DNA of 64,000 bases, taken from the NCBI GenBank assembly GCA_027704905.1, contig CM051023.1:1129097-1193096 (forward strand), given 5' to 3'. This DNA comes from Muraenolepis orangiensis (Eukaryota; Chordata; Actinopteri; Gadiformes; Muraenolepididae). Under the pieces are notes generated by a model that was given only the letters and a program-made list of their open reading frames with translations, ran no database searches and was not told the DNA's origin. Of the stretch, positions 22,753 to 35,990 are shown in pieces; within the stretch, counting starts at the first letter, position 1; each line of letters starts with the position of its first letter. The position numbers were made by a program, and so were the translations under genes.

Positions 22753-24675
22753 ATGGCCTCTGCTAAATCTTCCTGGTCTGAGGAGAACTTTTCCTGTTTC
22801 GTCTGTCTGGATGTGTTCAAGAATCCAGTTTCCACACCATGTGGACACAACTTCTGTAGAGCCTGTATCACCACGTTCTGGGAGGACCAGGTCCAGTTCA
22901 AATGTCCTCTTTGCAACGAGCTGTTCCGCACAAGACCCGATCTACGGGTCAATACCCTCTTATCGGAGATGGTGGACGAGTTTAGACGGTCCGTACCGGT
23001 CAAAGAGCAGCCTTGTGTTGAACCAGGAGAAGAGGGGGACCACAGGTCCCATCCTGTTGTACGTCTGAAGGAGGAATATGAGCTGAAGAAGGCCCAGCTG
23101 GGGAAGATAGACTCATGCGTAGGGACCTTGAGGAGATCCCTGGATCATCTGAAGGAGACACTGGACATGGAGATGAAGAAGATGTCTGACCTGAGGTCGA
23201 CTCTAAAGAAGTGTAAGTGTCTGTTTAGTTTGAGTCATCACAACAACACACTAACTCCTCAGATTGAAAGTCCATCCACACAGCAGGAGGTGACGTCCGA
23301 CTGGGAATGAACATGATGGTGGACATCATGTATCTTATCAATATATTAATATATTGATGAGATACATGATGGTGGACATCATGTATCTTATCAATATATT
23401 AATATATTGATGAGATACATGATGGTATCTTTTACATAATGCATAACCATCACAATGAATCCTTCTTCTGTAAAATACAACATATATTATTACTGTAACA
23501 ATATTATTTATTAAGTTTATTATATATATATTATATTTATTGAGTATTATGAGTGTTATTATTATTGGACAATCATAATCAGGATGCTGTTAATCATACT
23601 TGTATGTGTATTTTATATTCAGAACATGATCTAAAATATATCTTATAATATATGTGAATAAACATATTTTATATAATAATATATATCACTATATAATAAT
23701 GTTTATATTAATAAATAAAATATATAAATATTAATATATTATACGAAATCGATTACCTTATAATTATATATAAAATATATAATAATATATATTTTCATCA
23801 TACTTTAGGTCCTAGGAAACTAGGCAACCAATTCTTAGAAACACCTCTCCTATCAAAGTCACAATTGTAGTTATCCAAGGTTAATGTTGGCAACTGCTAG
23901 CGTTTAATGATGTCCTATCTATAAATCAAGAGAGTACTTTCCAATCAAGTACTTTTTCTTCCTCAGTGGTTATTCACGGCTCCACCCATTTCTAAAGGGT
24001 TTATTGAACTGACTCCAAACGGCTCATATCTTGATGACCTCATCAGGAGTATTTCTGTGTAGACTCATCATGTCTTTGGTTCTCTCTCCCATCAGATGAG
24101 TGTGAACTCACACTGGACCCAAACACAGCCCACAGAGGACTCTCTCTGTCTGAGGACAACAGGAAGGTGACGGTGGTCGGAGAGGAGGAGTCGTATCCTG
24201 ATCACCTGGAGAGATTTGACTACTGGCCCCAGGTGTTGTGTAGAGAGGGTCTGACTGACCGCTGTTACTGGGAGGTGGAGGTGGAGAGGAAAGGAGGAGG
24301 TGTTGTTGGTATAGGAGTGACATACAGAGGAATCACTAGGAGAGGATCGGGTGATGACAGCTGGCTTGGAGTCAACAACAAGTCCTGGAGTCTTCATTGT
24401 TATGATGATCGTTACTATGTCTGTTACCACGGTAGTATAACAGTCATAGATCTCCGCCCCTCTAACAGAGTAGGAGTGTATGTGGACCGACCTGCTGGCT
24501 CTCTCTCCTTCTACAGAGTGTCCCCAGATGGAGGAGGGTCCTCAGACACACTGACACTCATCCACACCTTCCAGTCCACATTCACCCAGGAGGACCTCCT
24601 CCCTGCGTTTGGGTTTGAGTTTGGGGTTATTATGGTTCCTCAGTGTCTCTGTGTCGCTTGTAGCAACACACATAG

Positions 24676-24713
<38 letters not shown>

Positions 24714-24769
24714 AACAAACAAACGCACACATATACAGTATTCAGACACACACACACTCAAATATATAG
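22753..24769 (+). CDS. TRIM-B: RING plus PRY/SPRY protein, paralogue of TRIM-A with altered C-terminus
   Basis: CDS join(22753-23212, 24096-24769), 377 residues; splice sites and phase are identical to TRIM-A. Complete C3HC4 RING (CFVC, CGHNFCRAC, CPLC), short helical segment, PRY/SPRY with LDP and YWEVE. As in TRIM-A, the B-box is deleted down to GDHRSHPVV. Differences from TRIM-A concentrate in the SPRY variable loops. Near the end, after LLPAFGF, a net frame change relative to TRIM-A abolishes the usual terminus. Translation then runs about 47 residues further, including a His-Thr run from the (CA)n tract, before stopping at 24767-24769. The gene lies about 9.5 kb from TRIM-A in the same orientation. 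It may still be made, but the disturbed last strand of the B30.2 fold could make it non-functional. Confidence 0.75.
23324..23424. repeat. Two tandem near-palindromes in TRIM-B intron
   Basis: Two copies (23324-23371 and 23377-23424) of the 48-bp palindrome found once in TRIM-A. Each has a single C-to-T change in one arm, which would give a G-U pair in RNA. Confidence 0.88.
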
Positions 24770-25012
24770 AAGTACACACACACATATATACAGTATAAAA
24801 ACACACACACACAAAGTATAAAGAAGTACACACTCACACACATAAAAAAAAGGGTTTTGGATAAAAGCCCTATATAAAAGCATCCGTTACCACACACACA
24901 CATATATATATTATAATACACACACATTATGAAATACACACACACACATATATATAAATAAATACACACACATATATAAATACACACACACACATTACAT
25001 AGAAATACACAC
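24665..25012 (+). repeat. CA-rich tract after TRIM-B
   Basis: Interrupted (CA)n paralogous to 15728-16043. Its first 100 bases are read as protein by the extended TRIM-B frame. Confidence 0.9.
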
Positions 25013-25169
25013 ATTTGTTTTGTTGTTCATAATATATTATTGTGTGTATCTTAACATTCTAAAAAGGGCTCTGATATGAGTTTGTAACACGGATCCTGAT
25101 TGGTATTCTGTTCATCAATACAAGGCCATCTATGGGGGAGAAAGCTGCTGAGAAAGTGATCATTATGAT

Positions 25170-25412
25170 TATACCTGCTCCTCAATGACCCTTAACCCCT
25201 ACCTGCTCCTTAATGACCTCTGACCCCTACCTGCTCCTTAATGACCCCTAACCCCTACCTGCTCCTTAATGACCCCTAACCCCTACCTGCTCCTTAATGA
25301 CCCCTAACCCCTACCTGCTCCTTAATGACCTCTGACCCCTACCTGCTCCTTAATGACCCCTAACCCTTACCTGCTCCTTAATGACCTCTGACCCCTACCT
25401 GCTCCTTCATTC
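25170..25412 (+). repeat. 28-bp minisatellite downstream of TRIM-B
   Basis: About nine copies of the same unit as 16157-16695, fewer than behind TRIM-A. It ends abruptly where unrelated sequence begins. Confidence 0.92.
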
Positions 25413-27059
25413 AATATTCAAGATTCAATATTCAAGATTGTTTTTTATAACGAGTAGAATTGAATGCTTACTCCCCATTCCCTCCTGCAGTTTGAATTTA
25501 TACTACAATTTAACACAATATACTATACTATGTACTATACTTACACTGTACTGTAACAATACTGTACACAATTAAAAAGACAATAAAAATGACTATAAAG
25601 TCACTGATGGAGTATGTGTTGAATGTGCAGAAAGCATTAAAAGCATTTAAGTGCCAGTAGTGCAGCAGCATCATGAATTCAGTGCAGAACAGTGCAGTAA
25701 CTGTACTGAGTCCAGCAAAGTATGACAGTGTCATGTTAATGACAATGTTATGATAGTGGCAGCACTCCTAGCAGTTCAGTAGGTCACTGCCTGTGGATAA
25801 AACTATCCTTGAACCTGGTAGTCGTTGTACGGATGCTGCAGAACCGACGACCGGACGGTAGGGGGGAGAAGAGATGGAGCCCAGGGTGGTTGGGAACCTC
25901 GCAGGCATAACAGGTATAACAGGCAACTGTAAACACATTCAACCGCCCTCTTTAAGATGAATGCAGTGACAAACTGAATATGCTCTGTGGGGTTAAGTTA
26001 ACGTTACATTTGGTTATGGATGAGAGAAGTGGGAAAAGCTGTGACTCCTGTAAACGCTTAACGTTAGTAGTGTCCAACTCAACAGCGTACTGACCAGCAG
26101 TAGTGTCCTTTATCCTGACTCTGGTGAAGACTAATCTAAAGTCAATGATTAGAACCACTTATTGTTAGAAAAGTAAAAACTAAATAACGGTACAACTGCA
26201 TCTGATCGTACGTCTGTTACATTTTAAATTGTTGGTATTTTTCAGTAATACGATATTGACAAGAAGACAGCTAGAGGTGGTAAACGCCTAATAAGATGGC
26301 TCCAGAGGGAGAGATTGTTGATGAGGAAAAAGCGATGCCCTGTGTGCAACTACAGAATGAAATTAAAACAAACCAACAGGACCAAGGATGTGTCAGGGCA
26401 GGGTAGAGGTATAGGATCCCAAAGCAGAGTGACAGAAGCCAGGTAGAACAGGTGTTTAATGATCGGCGCACACGCCGATTAACGCCAGCAAAAGGCAAAA
26501 GGTACAGACAGGGCAAATCCAAAAAGGTGGTCAAGGCAAGCAGAGGTCGTCAACAGGACGTCGAGGGTTGAGGCAGAGGTACAAAAAAGGTACAAAACAG
26601 GCAAAAACAAGGTCGTTCTCCAGGTGAGGGTCAAAGCACGGAGGATCAATAGACAGAACACAATGAACTTAACTCGATACCAACGTGAGGCTTTCGGAGA
26701 AATCAGGGTGATAATCCAGCATTGAGTAACACAACAGACATGGCTTGAATACAGCTTGGTCAATGAGGAGCGATTGACAACAGGTGAGTTCAGTGTGAAA
26801 CGGCTGACAGGGAAAACACGGAGTGGCATTTCGGAACGGAGTCCGGTGACATCGCGGATCCAGGAAGCCCGCGGAGATCCAGGACTAGGAACAGAAAGAG
26901 CTGGGTTGGACCGTGACAAGAATGTACCTATTCTACTGAGTACATGTACTGAGAATATACCTATTATACTGAGTAAAGGTACTGACAATGAACCTATTCT
27001 ACTGACTACAAGTACTGACAATGTACCTATAATACATCATGTACTGAGTACTTCCTGGA
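25413..27059. other. Interspersed-repeat sequence inserted in the TRIM-B flank
   Basis: No gene found. This 1.6-kb stretch interrupts the paralogy between the two TRIM downstream flanks, so it is an insertion or several nested ones. About 25780-25900 (CTGTGGATAAAACTATCC, GACGACCGGACGGTAGG) and 26400-26900 resemble fish interspersed repeats, but I cannot name the families. A short tandem repeat of about 31 bases (CTATTCTACTGAGTAC-like) lies at 26930-27040. Confidence 0.5.
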
Positions 27060-27552
27060 CTGACTACAGACTACAGTATCTTAGTCTTCTTCCTGCTGTA
27101 ATAAAGTGATATATGATGATATATTAGTGATATATATTGATGATATATCACAGATCAGAGTTGACTACAGTATCTTAGTCTTCTTCCTGCTGTAATAAAG
27201 TGATATATGATGATATATTAGTGATATACAGTATATTGATGCTACATCACAGATCAGAGTTGACTACAGTATCTCTGACTCGGTAACAAAGCATGATGAA
27301 CCAGTTGGTCCAGTTCCCCTCCCAGTTCAGTTCCTTTCAGACTAACCTCTTCTAGGCTGTTGTTCCATGACTTCACTTCACAAGTGAACACACATTGTAA
27401 CATGATGTCATTTATTATTCAGAAGCATAAACTTGAATCAATATAGACTGTTGATTACTGACTGCAACTCTTGAGAAGTTTCTCTAAAATGGTTCACAGA
27501 CTTTTGGGTTGTTTCCTGTTTTTTTTTTTCGGGTTACACACTTTACAGGCAG
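27060..27552. other. Duplicated TRIM downstream flank, non-coding
   Basis: Paralogous to 16696-17246: tandem ATATATTGATGATA / GAGTTGACTACAGTATC segments, then a shared stretch (GAACCAGTTGGTCCAGTTCC). It confirms that the TRIM duplication extended at least 5 kb. Confidence 0.75.

Positions 27553-27597
<45 letters not shown>
27553..27597 (+). repeat. (CA)n microsatellite
   Basis: Short CA run, the counterpart of the much longer 17247-17537 tract. Confidence 0.95.
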
Positions 27598-27720
27598 GTG
27601 ATCATTCTATAGTAAAATCAGTGCATACCCATCAACAGTCTCAATGTGCCCAAATCTTGGCGTGATTTATTTGGAGCAAAACCCAAGCCTCCACACCACT
27701 GTATGAACCTGCCTACATGT

Positions 27721-27792
27721 TGGAGATGCCGGGGATTGAACCCGGGGCCTCATCCATGAGAAGCATGCGCTCTACCACTCAGCTACATCCCC
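27721..27792 (-). tRNA. tRNA(Ala)-like gene with anticodon CTC
   Basis: Full 72-nt cloverleaf on the minus strand. The acceptor stem GGGGATG/CATCTCC contains the G3-U70 pair that marks alanine tRNAs. The D arm is GCTGAGTGGTAGAGC, the T arm CCGGG-TTCAATC-CCCGG and the discriminator A. The anticodon loop reads TTCTCAT, giving anticodon CTC (Glu codon GAG) instead of an alanine anticodon. There are two stem mismatches (13-22 in the D stem and 30-40 in the anticodon stem). No clear T-run terminator follows. It is either an odd chimeric tRNA or a decaying alanine tRNA gene. Confidence 0.72.
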
Positions 27793-27976
27793 TTTCACCG
27801 TAGATGGCTTCTTATCTCTAGAAGCACAACTTATCAAACAGTATCACATTGGAGATATTGTTGCATTTTGTGATCTTCTTTGGATATGATGATGAATCCA
27901 GTGAACTGATCACATCTTGGAGATGAGCATAAGTCAACAATCTTAGGTTCAAAGGATAGGCTGTAGTCTAACCAAT

Positions 27977-28038
27977 CGCTGTGGGCAGGTTTCTCACGTG
28001 TGCGGGGAGACCCCAATGGATTTCTAGTCCATCCCCTT
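27977..28038 (-). pseudogene. tRNA(Ser) AGA relic
   Basis: On the minus strand, GATGGACTAGAAATCCATTG is the anticodon arm of a serine tRNA (anticodon AGA). It is followed by the variable-arm sequence GGGGTCTCCCCGC and a damaged T arm ending CCTGCC. The acceptor 5' half and D arm are missing, so it is a pseudogene. It lies under 200 bases from the tRNA(Ala)-like gene on the same strand. Confidence 0.75.
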
Positions 28039-28204
28039 TTACTTTTTATTACTTTTTATTATTTTATTATCAAAAATATTGTGACATATATATTTACAAC
28101 AACAACAACCCCCCAGCCCCCTCTCTCACGCACGTCCATGGGGCTATTTAGACACAGGGGAAAGGGAGAAGGGAGAGACAACACAGAGAACTAACACAAC
28201 TCAC

Positions 28205-28560
28205 AACACACAGTACATTACATTACATTACGCTCATTTAGCAGACGCTTTGATCCAAAGCCACTTACAGTAGTGTGTTTCAACAAAGGAAGGGAAGAGA
28301 ACAACTCGTCACCAGAAGTCAAAAGTGCATTTCTATCAAGCCTCCAATAACTGAACCAGAGCTCAGGTAGAAGGACCATAATTCAGGGAAAAGTGTAAGG
28401 GAAAAAGTCAAATAAGTTGGCAAACAATATGCAACAATATCTAGAACAATATATACCTATCTATAATATGTAATCTACTTTTGACTGACTGAATTGACGC
28501 TACGAGGGAGGATTCGGGAAGTGTGTCCTGAAGAGATGGGTTTTCAGCCTGCGGTGGAAG
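28205..28560 (+). repeat. Fish interspersed (SINE-like) repeat
   Basis: Begins with a (ACATT)n run, then CATTTAGCAGACGCTTTGAT and CAAAGCCACTTACA, a motif very common in teleost interspersed repeats. The end near 28560 is approximate and the family name is not certain. Confidence 0.6.
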
Positions 28561-28584
28561 ACGGGGAGTGACTCTGCAGTCGTG

Positions 28585-28800
28585 ACCTCCGTGGCTCCGA
28601 GCTTCCCTCCCTCCTGGATATACACCACAAGTGGTGCGTGGCCAAGGCCACACGCATCATAACAGACAAGACCACCCAGCCACCAACTGTACTCACTGTT
28701 ACCGTCAGGCAGGCCGTACCGCAGTATCAAGTGCTGTAGAAATAGACTCAGAGACAGCTTCCACAGTCAGGCCATCAGGCTGCTGAACAAGGGTGGATAG
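28585..28800 (+). pseudogene. LINE reverse transcriptase C-terminal tail
   Basis: Codes for the typical end of a fish LINE ORF2: AKATRIITD, then after a frameshift near 28700 SGRPYRSIKC..NRLRDSF, QAIRLLN and a stop at 28798-28800. This is the 3' end of a 5'-truncated insertion. The clade (L2/Rex-like) is a guess. Confidence 0.65.
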
Positions 28801-28956
28801 CATATAACAATGTATATTTTATTACATTGATTTATATATATATATATTGCTCTTTTTGTGTGCTAATATATTGCATTTCATATATGCACTTTTATATTTT
28901 TATATATTTAACTTTATACAGTTTGTACTTTTTACTTCTTTTTTATTCTATTATTT

Positions 28957-29956
28957 NNNNNNNNNNNNNNNNNNNNNNNNNNNNNNNNNNNNNNNNNNNN
29001 NNNNNNNNNNNNNNNNNNNNNNNNNNNNNNNNNNNNNNNNNNNNNNNNNNNNNNNNNNNNNNNNNNNNNNNNNNNNNNNNNNNNNNNNNNNNNNNNNNNN
29101 NNNNNNNNNNNNNNNNNNNNNNNNNNNNNNNNNNNNNNNNNNNNNNNNNNNNNNNNNNNNNNNNNNNNNNNNNNNNNNNNNNNNNNNNNNNNNNNNNNNN
29201 NNNNNNNNNNNNNNNNNNNNNNNNNNNNNNNNNNNNNNNNNNNNNNNNNNNNNNNNNNNNNNNNNNNNNNNNNNNNNNNNNNNNNNNNNNNNNNNNNNNN
29301 NNNNNNNNNNNNNNNNNNNNNNNNNNNNNNNNNNNNNNNNNNNNNNNNNNNNNNNNNNNNNNNNNNNNNNNNNNNNNNNNNNNNNNNNNNNNNNNNNNNN
29401 NNNNNNNNNNNNNNNNNNNNNNNNNNNNNNNNNNNNNNNNNNNNNNNNNNNNNNNNNNNNNNNNNNNNNNNNNNNNNNNNNNNNNNNNNNNNNNNNNNNN
29501 NNNNNNNNNNNNNNNNNNNNNNNNNNNNNNNNNNNNNNNNNNNNNNNNNNNNNNNNNNNNNNNNNNNNNNNNNNNNNNNNNNNNNNNNNNNNNNNNNNNN
29601 NNNNNNNNNNNNNNNNNNNNNNNNNNNNNNNNNNNNNNNNNNNNNNNNNNNNNNNNNNNNNNNNNNNNNNNNNNNNNNNNNNNNNNNNNNNNNNNNNNNN
29701 NNNNNNNNNNNNNNNNNNNNNNNNNNNNNNNNNNNNNNNNNNNNNNNNNNNNNNNNNNNNNNNNNNNNNNNNNNNNNNNNNNNNNNNNNNNNNNNNNNNN
29801 NNNNNNNNNNNNNNNNNNNNNNNNNNNNNNNNNNNNNNNNNNNNNNNNNNNNNNNNNNNNNNNNNNNNNNNNNNNNNNNNNNNNNNNNNNNNNNNNNNNN
29901 NNNNNNNNNNNNNNNNNNNNNNNNNNNNNNNNNNNNNNNNNNNNNNNNNNNNNNNN
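28957..29956. other. Assembly gap (1000 N)
   Basis: Placeholder-sized gap between AT-rich sequence and a GA microsatellite, most likely a collapsed simple repeat. Confidence 0.99.
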
Positions 29957-30750
<794 letters not shown>

Positions 30751-30840
30751 AAGGCTGTGATGAGGGTTGTTTAACTCAGCGCTTTGTTGCCTAAGACACC
30801 AAAAGACACGTCATACTTATTTATCGAGTTGACTCACATG

Positions 30841-30841
<1 letters not shown>

Positions 30842-30892
<51 letters not shown>
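30842..30892 (+). repeat. (CA)n microsatellite
   Basis: CA run directly preceding the first, diverged P unit. Confidence 0.95.
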
Positions 30893-30896
<4 letters not shown>

Positions 30897-31530
30897 GACC
30901 GAGGTCGTCGAAGACCCTATTGAAACCGGTCGGGAGAGATCGGTCGGGAGAGATCGCTGGCGAAGCCAGCGATAACCATGCAAAGCCCGTGCTAAACAGG
31001 CCGAAATCATGACAGTTGGTAGCCCACGCGAAAACTAGTCACATGGGCGCGAAGCGCCCATGTGACTAGTTAGGCATACTTGAAATCGGTCCGATTATTT
31101 ATTATTTATTATTATTTATTAGGGTCTGAGACAAAGACCGAGGTCGTCGAAGACCCTATTGAAATCGGTCGCCCGGCGATCGCTCGCGAAGCGAGCGACA
31201 ACCCTACAAAGCCCATGCAAAACAGCCCGAAATCATGACAGTGTGTAGCCCACACGAAAAGTAGACACAGAGAAAGCACAGCGCCCATGTGAAAAGCAGG
31301 CATACTTGAAATCGGTCCGATTATTTATTAGGGTCTGAGACAAAGACCGAGGTCGTCGAAGACCCTATTGAAATCGGTCGCCCGGCGATCGCTCGCGAAG
31401 CGAGCGACAACCCTACAAAGCCCATGCAAAACAGCCCGAAATCATGACAGTGTGTAGCCCACTCGAAAAGTAGTCACATGGGCGCGAAGCGCCCATGTGA
31501 AAAGAAGGCATACTTGAAATCGGTCCGATT
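30893..31530 (+). repeat. P element array 1 (three units)
   Basis: Three units of about 205 bases starting at about 30893, 31121 and 31330, separated by ATT-rich linkers. A P unit starts AGGGTCTGAGACAAAGACCG, has AGGGTCT..AGACCCT as a first inverted repeat, then a hairpin around GCGAAGC, and ends GAAATCGGTCCGATTA. The first unit is diverged. Its hairpin at 30953-30973 is ATCGCTGGC-GAA-GCCAGCGAT where others have CGCTCGC-GAA-GCGAGCG. Its second hairpin (31033-31071) is an 18-bp perfect stem with a GAA loop. Confidence 0.88.
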
Positions 31531-34072
31531 ATTATTATTATTATTATTATTATTATTTATTATTATTATTTTAGAACTTGCGGGCACTTTGACCCCCCGC
31601 AACATATGTGAAAACTCACCAAATTTTGCACGCGCCTCAGAAGTGTCGCAACTTAGATTTTTTTCTAGCTTTCGCAACTTTGCGCCAAAAATTGCGTAGG
31701 CCACGCCCACTGCCGTTTTTAACGTTCGGGCAGCAACACTTTAACTTTCACGGAAACAAACGAAACTCGCGACGCATTTGTAGGGTGCGGAGACTAACAA
31801 AAAACGCTCTTGGAGCGATTTCACATTACGTACAGGATGTCGGGAATTTTGATTTCGGCGTCGGAAAAACCCGATTTATCGCGTTTTTCATCCTCCGCAC
31901 TTTAACGAACTCCTCCTAGGGACTTTATCCGACAGCCTCCAAATTTGTCGGGTAGCGTCTCGAGACATGGGAGAGCTTAAGTTATCCACAGAATTTTTTT
32001 TTTTCGCACGGCGTAGCCGTGAGTTGGTTCCGAATTTCGCGTTCGCTGTAATGCCAGGTCATCCCTCGCCATGGAACACAATGATGTCAGAACTCAAACT
32101 GACATGCTCAGAACGTTTTTAACGTTAACTCCTCAAAAATGTTAACTTTCACGTAAACGGACGAAACTCGCTACGCATATCTAGGGTGCGGAGACAAACA
32201 AAAAACTTTATCGGAGGGATATAAAATTACGTACAGGAAGTCGGCCATTTTGAATTCGGCGTCGGAAAAAAGCGCCAAAAAACACGCCGTTTTTTTCGGT
32301 TTTCGTCCTCCAAACTTTAACCAACTCTTCCTGGGGCTTCCTCCCGAAGACTCCGAATTTCTCCGGTCGCGTCTCGATTCGCCGCCGAATTTAGCCTTCG
32401 CTCCATGCTACGCCATCCCTCGCCACGGAACACGATGATGTCATAACTCAAACTGACACGCTCGGAACGCCACCAAACTTCACACGACGGTTAACACCGA
32501 CGCCCCGAACAGCTCTACATCAAATCCGATGTTAGTTAATGTGGCGTTACCATGGCAACGCACGCTTCCGGTTTTAACGTTAACTCCTCAAAAACTTTCA
32601 CTTTCACGTAAACAAACGAAACTCGCTACGCATATCTAGGGTGCAGAGACAAACAAAAAACGCTCTCGGAGGACTATAAAATTACCGACAGGAAGTCGGC
32701 CATTTACAATTCGGAATGGGAAAAACGCTATTTAATATGCAAATCGTGAGTTTTCCTCAAAAAGCGGCCGCCAGAACTCAGACCCGTTCAACGCTGCTCG
32801 CAGCTTTAATTATTTATTATTATTATTATTTTAGTATTTCGCGCGCACTTTGACCCCCCGCAACATATGTGAAAACTCACCAAATTTTGCACGCACGCCA
32901 GAAGTGTCGCAACTTAGAAATTTTTCTAGCTTTCGCAACTTTGCGCCAAAAATTGCGTAGGCCACGCCGAACGCCGTTTTTAACGTTCGGGCAGCAACAC
33001 TTTAACTTTCACGGAAACAAACGAAACTCGCGACGCATTTGTAGGGTGCGGAGACTAACAAAAAACGCTCTTGGAGCGATTTCACATTACGTACAGGATG
33101 TCGGGAATTTTGATTTCGGCGTCGGAAAAAACCCGATTTATCGCGTTTTTCACCCTCCGCACTTTAACGAACTCCTCCTAGGGACTTTATCCGACAGACT
33201 CCAAATTTGTCGGGTAGCGTCTCGAGACACGGGAGAGCTTAAGTTATCCACAGAATTTTTTTTTTTCGCACGGCGTAGCCGTGAGTTGGTTCCGAATTTC
33301 GCGTTTGCTCTAATGCCAGGCCATCCCTCGCCATGGAACACAATGATGTCAGAACTCAAACTGACATGCTCAGAACGTTTTTAACGTTAACTCCTCAAAA
33401 ATGTTAACTTTCACGTAAACGGACGAAACTCGCTACGCATATCTAGGGTGCGGAGACAAACAAAAAACGCTATCGGAGGGATATAAAATTACGTACAGGA
33501 AGTCGGCCATTTTGAATTCGGCGTCGGAAAAAAGCGCCAAAAAACACGCCGTTTTTTTCGGTTTTCGTCCTCCAAACTTTAACCAACTCTTCCTGGGGCT
33601 TCCTCCCGAAGACTCCGAATTTCTCCGGTCGCGTCTCGATTCGCCGCCGAATTTAGCCTTCGCTCCATGCTACGCCATCCCTCGCCACGGAACACGATGA
33701 TGTCATAACTCAAACTGACACGCTCGGAACGCCACCAAACTTCACACGACGGTTAACACCGACGCCCCGAACAGCTCTACATCAAATCCGATGTTAGTTA
33801 ATGTGGCGTTACCATGGCAACGCCCGCTTCCGGTTTTAACGTTAACTCCTCAAAAACTTTAACTTTCACGTAAACGGACGAAACTCGCTACGCATATCTA
33901 GGGTGCGGAGACAAACAAAAAACGCTCTCGGACGAGTGTAAAATTACCGACAGGAAGTCGGCCATTTAGAATTCGGAATCGGAAAAACGCCATTTCATAT
34001 GAAAATCGGGACTTTTCCTGAAAAGCGGCCGCCAGAACTCAGACCCGTTCAACGCTGCTCGCAGCTTTAATT
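31531..34072 (+). repeat. S satellite, two units
   Basis: Two S units joined by (ATT)n at about 32812-32832. The conserved stretch recurs at 32250 and 33512 (1262 apart). The second unit ends GCAGCTTTAATTA and runs directly into P at 34073 with no long linker. Confidence 0.9.
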
Positions 34073-35990
34073 AGGGTCTGAGACAAAGACCGAGGTCGTC
34101 GAAGACCCTATTGAAATCGGTCGCCCGGCGATCGCTCGCGAAGCGAGCGACAACCCTACAAAGCCCATGCAAAACAGCCCGAAATCATGACAGTGTGTAG
34201 CCCACACGAAAAGTAGACACAGAGAAAGCACAGCGCCCATGTGAAAAGCAGGCATACTTGAAATCGGTCCGATTATTTATTATTTATTATTAGGGTCTGA
34301 GACAAAGACCGAGGTCGTCGAAGACCCTATTGAAATCGGTCGCCCGGCGATCGCTCGCGAAGCGAGCGACAACCCTACAAAGCCCATGCAAAACAGCCCG
34401 AAATCATGACAGTGTGTAGCCCACACGAAAAGTAGACACAGAGAAAGCACAGCGCCCATGTGAAAAGCAGGCATACTTGAAATCGGTCCGATTATTTATT
34501 ATTTATTAGGGTCTGAGACAAAGACCGAGGTCGTCGAAGACCCTATTGAAATCGGTCGCCCGGCGATCGCTCGCGAAGCGAGCGACAACCCTACAAAGCC
34601 CATGCAAAACAGCCCGAAATCATGACAGTGTGTAGCCCACACGAAAAGTAGACACAGAGAAAGCACAGCGCCCATGTGAAAAGCAGGCATACTTGAAATC
34701 GGTCCGATTATTTATTATTATTAGGGTCTGAGACAAAGACCGAGGTCGTCGAAGACCCTATTGAAATCGGTCGCCCGGCGATCGCTCGCGAAGCGAGCGA
34801 CAACCCTACAAAGCCCATGCAAAACAGCCCGAAATCATGACAGTGTGTAGCCCACGCGAAAAGTAGTCACAGAGAAAGCAGAGCGCCCATGTAAAAACAG
34901 GCATACTTGAAATCGGTCCGATTATTATTAGGGTCTGAGACAAAGACCGAGGTCGTCGAAGACCCTATTGAAATCGGTCGCCCGGCGATCGCTCGCGAAG
35001 CGAGCGACAACCCTACAAAGCCCATGCAAAACAGCCCGAAATCATGACAGTGTGTAGCCCACTCGAAAAGTAGTCACATGGGCGCGAAGCGCCCATGTGA
35101 AAAGCACGCATACTTGAAATCGGTCCGATTATTTATTATTTATTAGGGTCTGAGACAAAGACCGAGGTCGTCGAAGACCCTATTGAAATCGGTCGCCCGG
35201 CGATCGCTCGCGAAGCGAGCGACAACCCTACAAAGCCCATGCAAAACAGCCCGAAATCATGACAGTGTGTAGCCCACACGAAAAGTAGACACAGAGAAAG
35301 CACAGCGCCTATGTGAAAAGCAGGCATACTTGAAATCGGTCCGATTATTTATTAGGGTCTGAGACAAAGACCGAGGTCGTCGAAGACCCTATTGAAATCG
35401 GTCGCCCGGCGATCGCTCGCGAAGCGAGCGACAACCCTACAAAGCCCATGCAAAACAGCCCGAAATCATGACAGTGTGTAGCCCACACGAAAAGTAGACA
35501 CAGAGAAAGCACAGCGCCCATGTGAAAAGCAGGCATACTTGAAATCGGTCCGATTATTATTATTATTATTAGGGTCTGAGACAAAGACCGAGGTCGTCGA
35601 AGACCCTATTGAAATCGGTCGCCCGGCGATCGCTCGCGAAGCGAGCGACAACCCTACAAAGCCCATGCAAAACAGCCCGAAATCATGACAGTGTGTAGCC
35701 CACACGAAAAGTAGACACAGAGAAAGCACAGCGCCCATGTGAAAAGCAGGCATACTTGAAATCGGTCCGATTATATTATTATTAGGGTCTGAGACAAAGA
35801 CCGAGGTCGTCGAAGACCCTATTGAAATCGGTCGCCCGGCGATCGCTCGCGAAGCGAGCGACAACCCTACAAAGCCCATGCAAAACAGCCCGAAATCATG
35901 ACAGTGTGTAGCCCACTCGAAAAGTAGTCACATGGGCGCGAAGCGCCCATGTGAAAACAAGGCATACTTGAAATCGGTCCGATTATTTAT
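34073..35990 (+). repeat. P element array 2 (nine tandem units)
   Basis: Units start at 34073, 34292, 34508, 34723, 34930, 35145, 35354, 35571 and 35784, all in one orientation, joined by (ATT)n of 3-20 bases. All keep the CGCTCGCGAAGCGAGCG hairpin. In some (34930, 35784) the second hairpin CACATGGGCGC-GAA-GCGCCCATGTG is intact; in most the left arm is replaced by CACAGAGAAAGCACA. Antisense frames starting MPAFHMGAV are by-products of the repeat. Confidence 0.92.

Noticed and set aside
34073..35990. Regular P array as a CRISPR array
   Set aside because: Units are about 205 bases of repeat with only (ATT)n between them; there are no unique spacers, and the host is a eukaryote.
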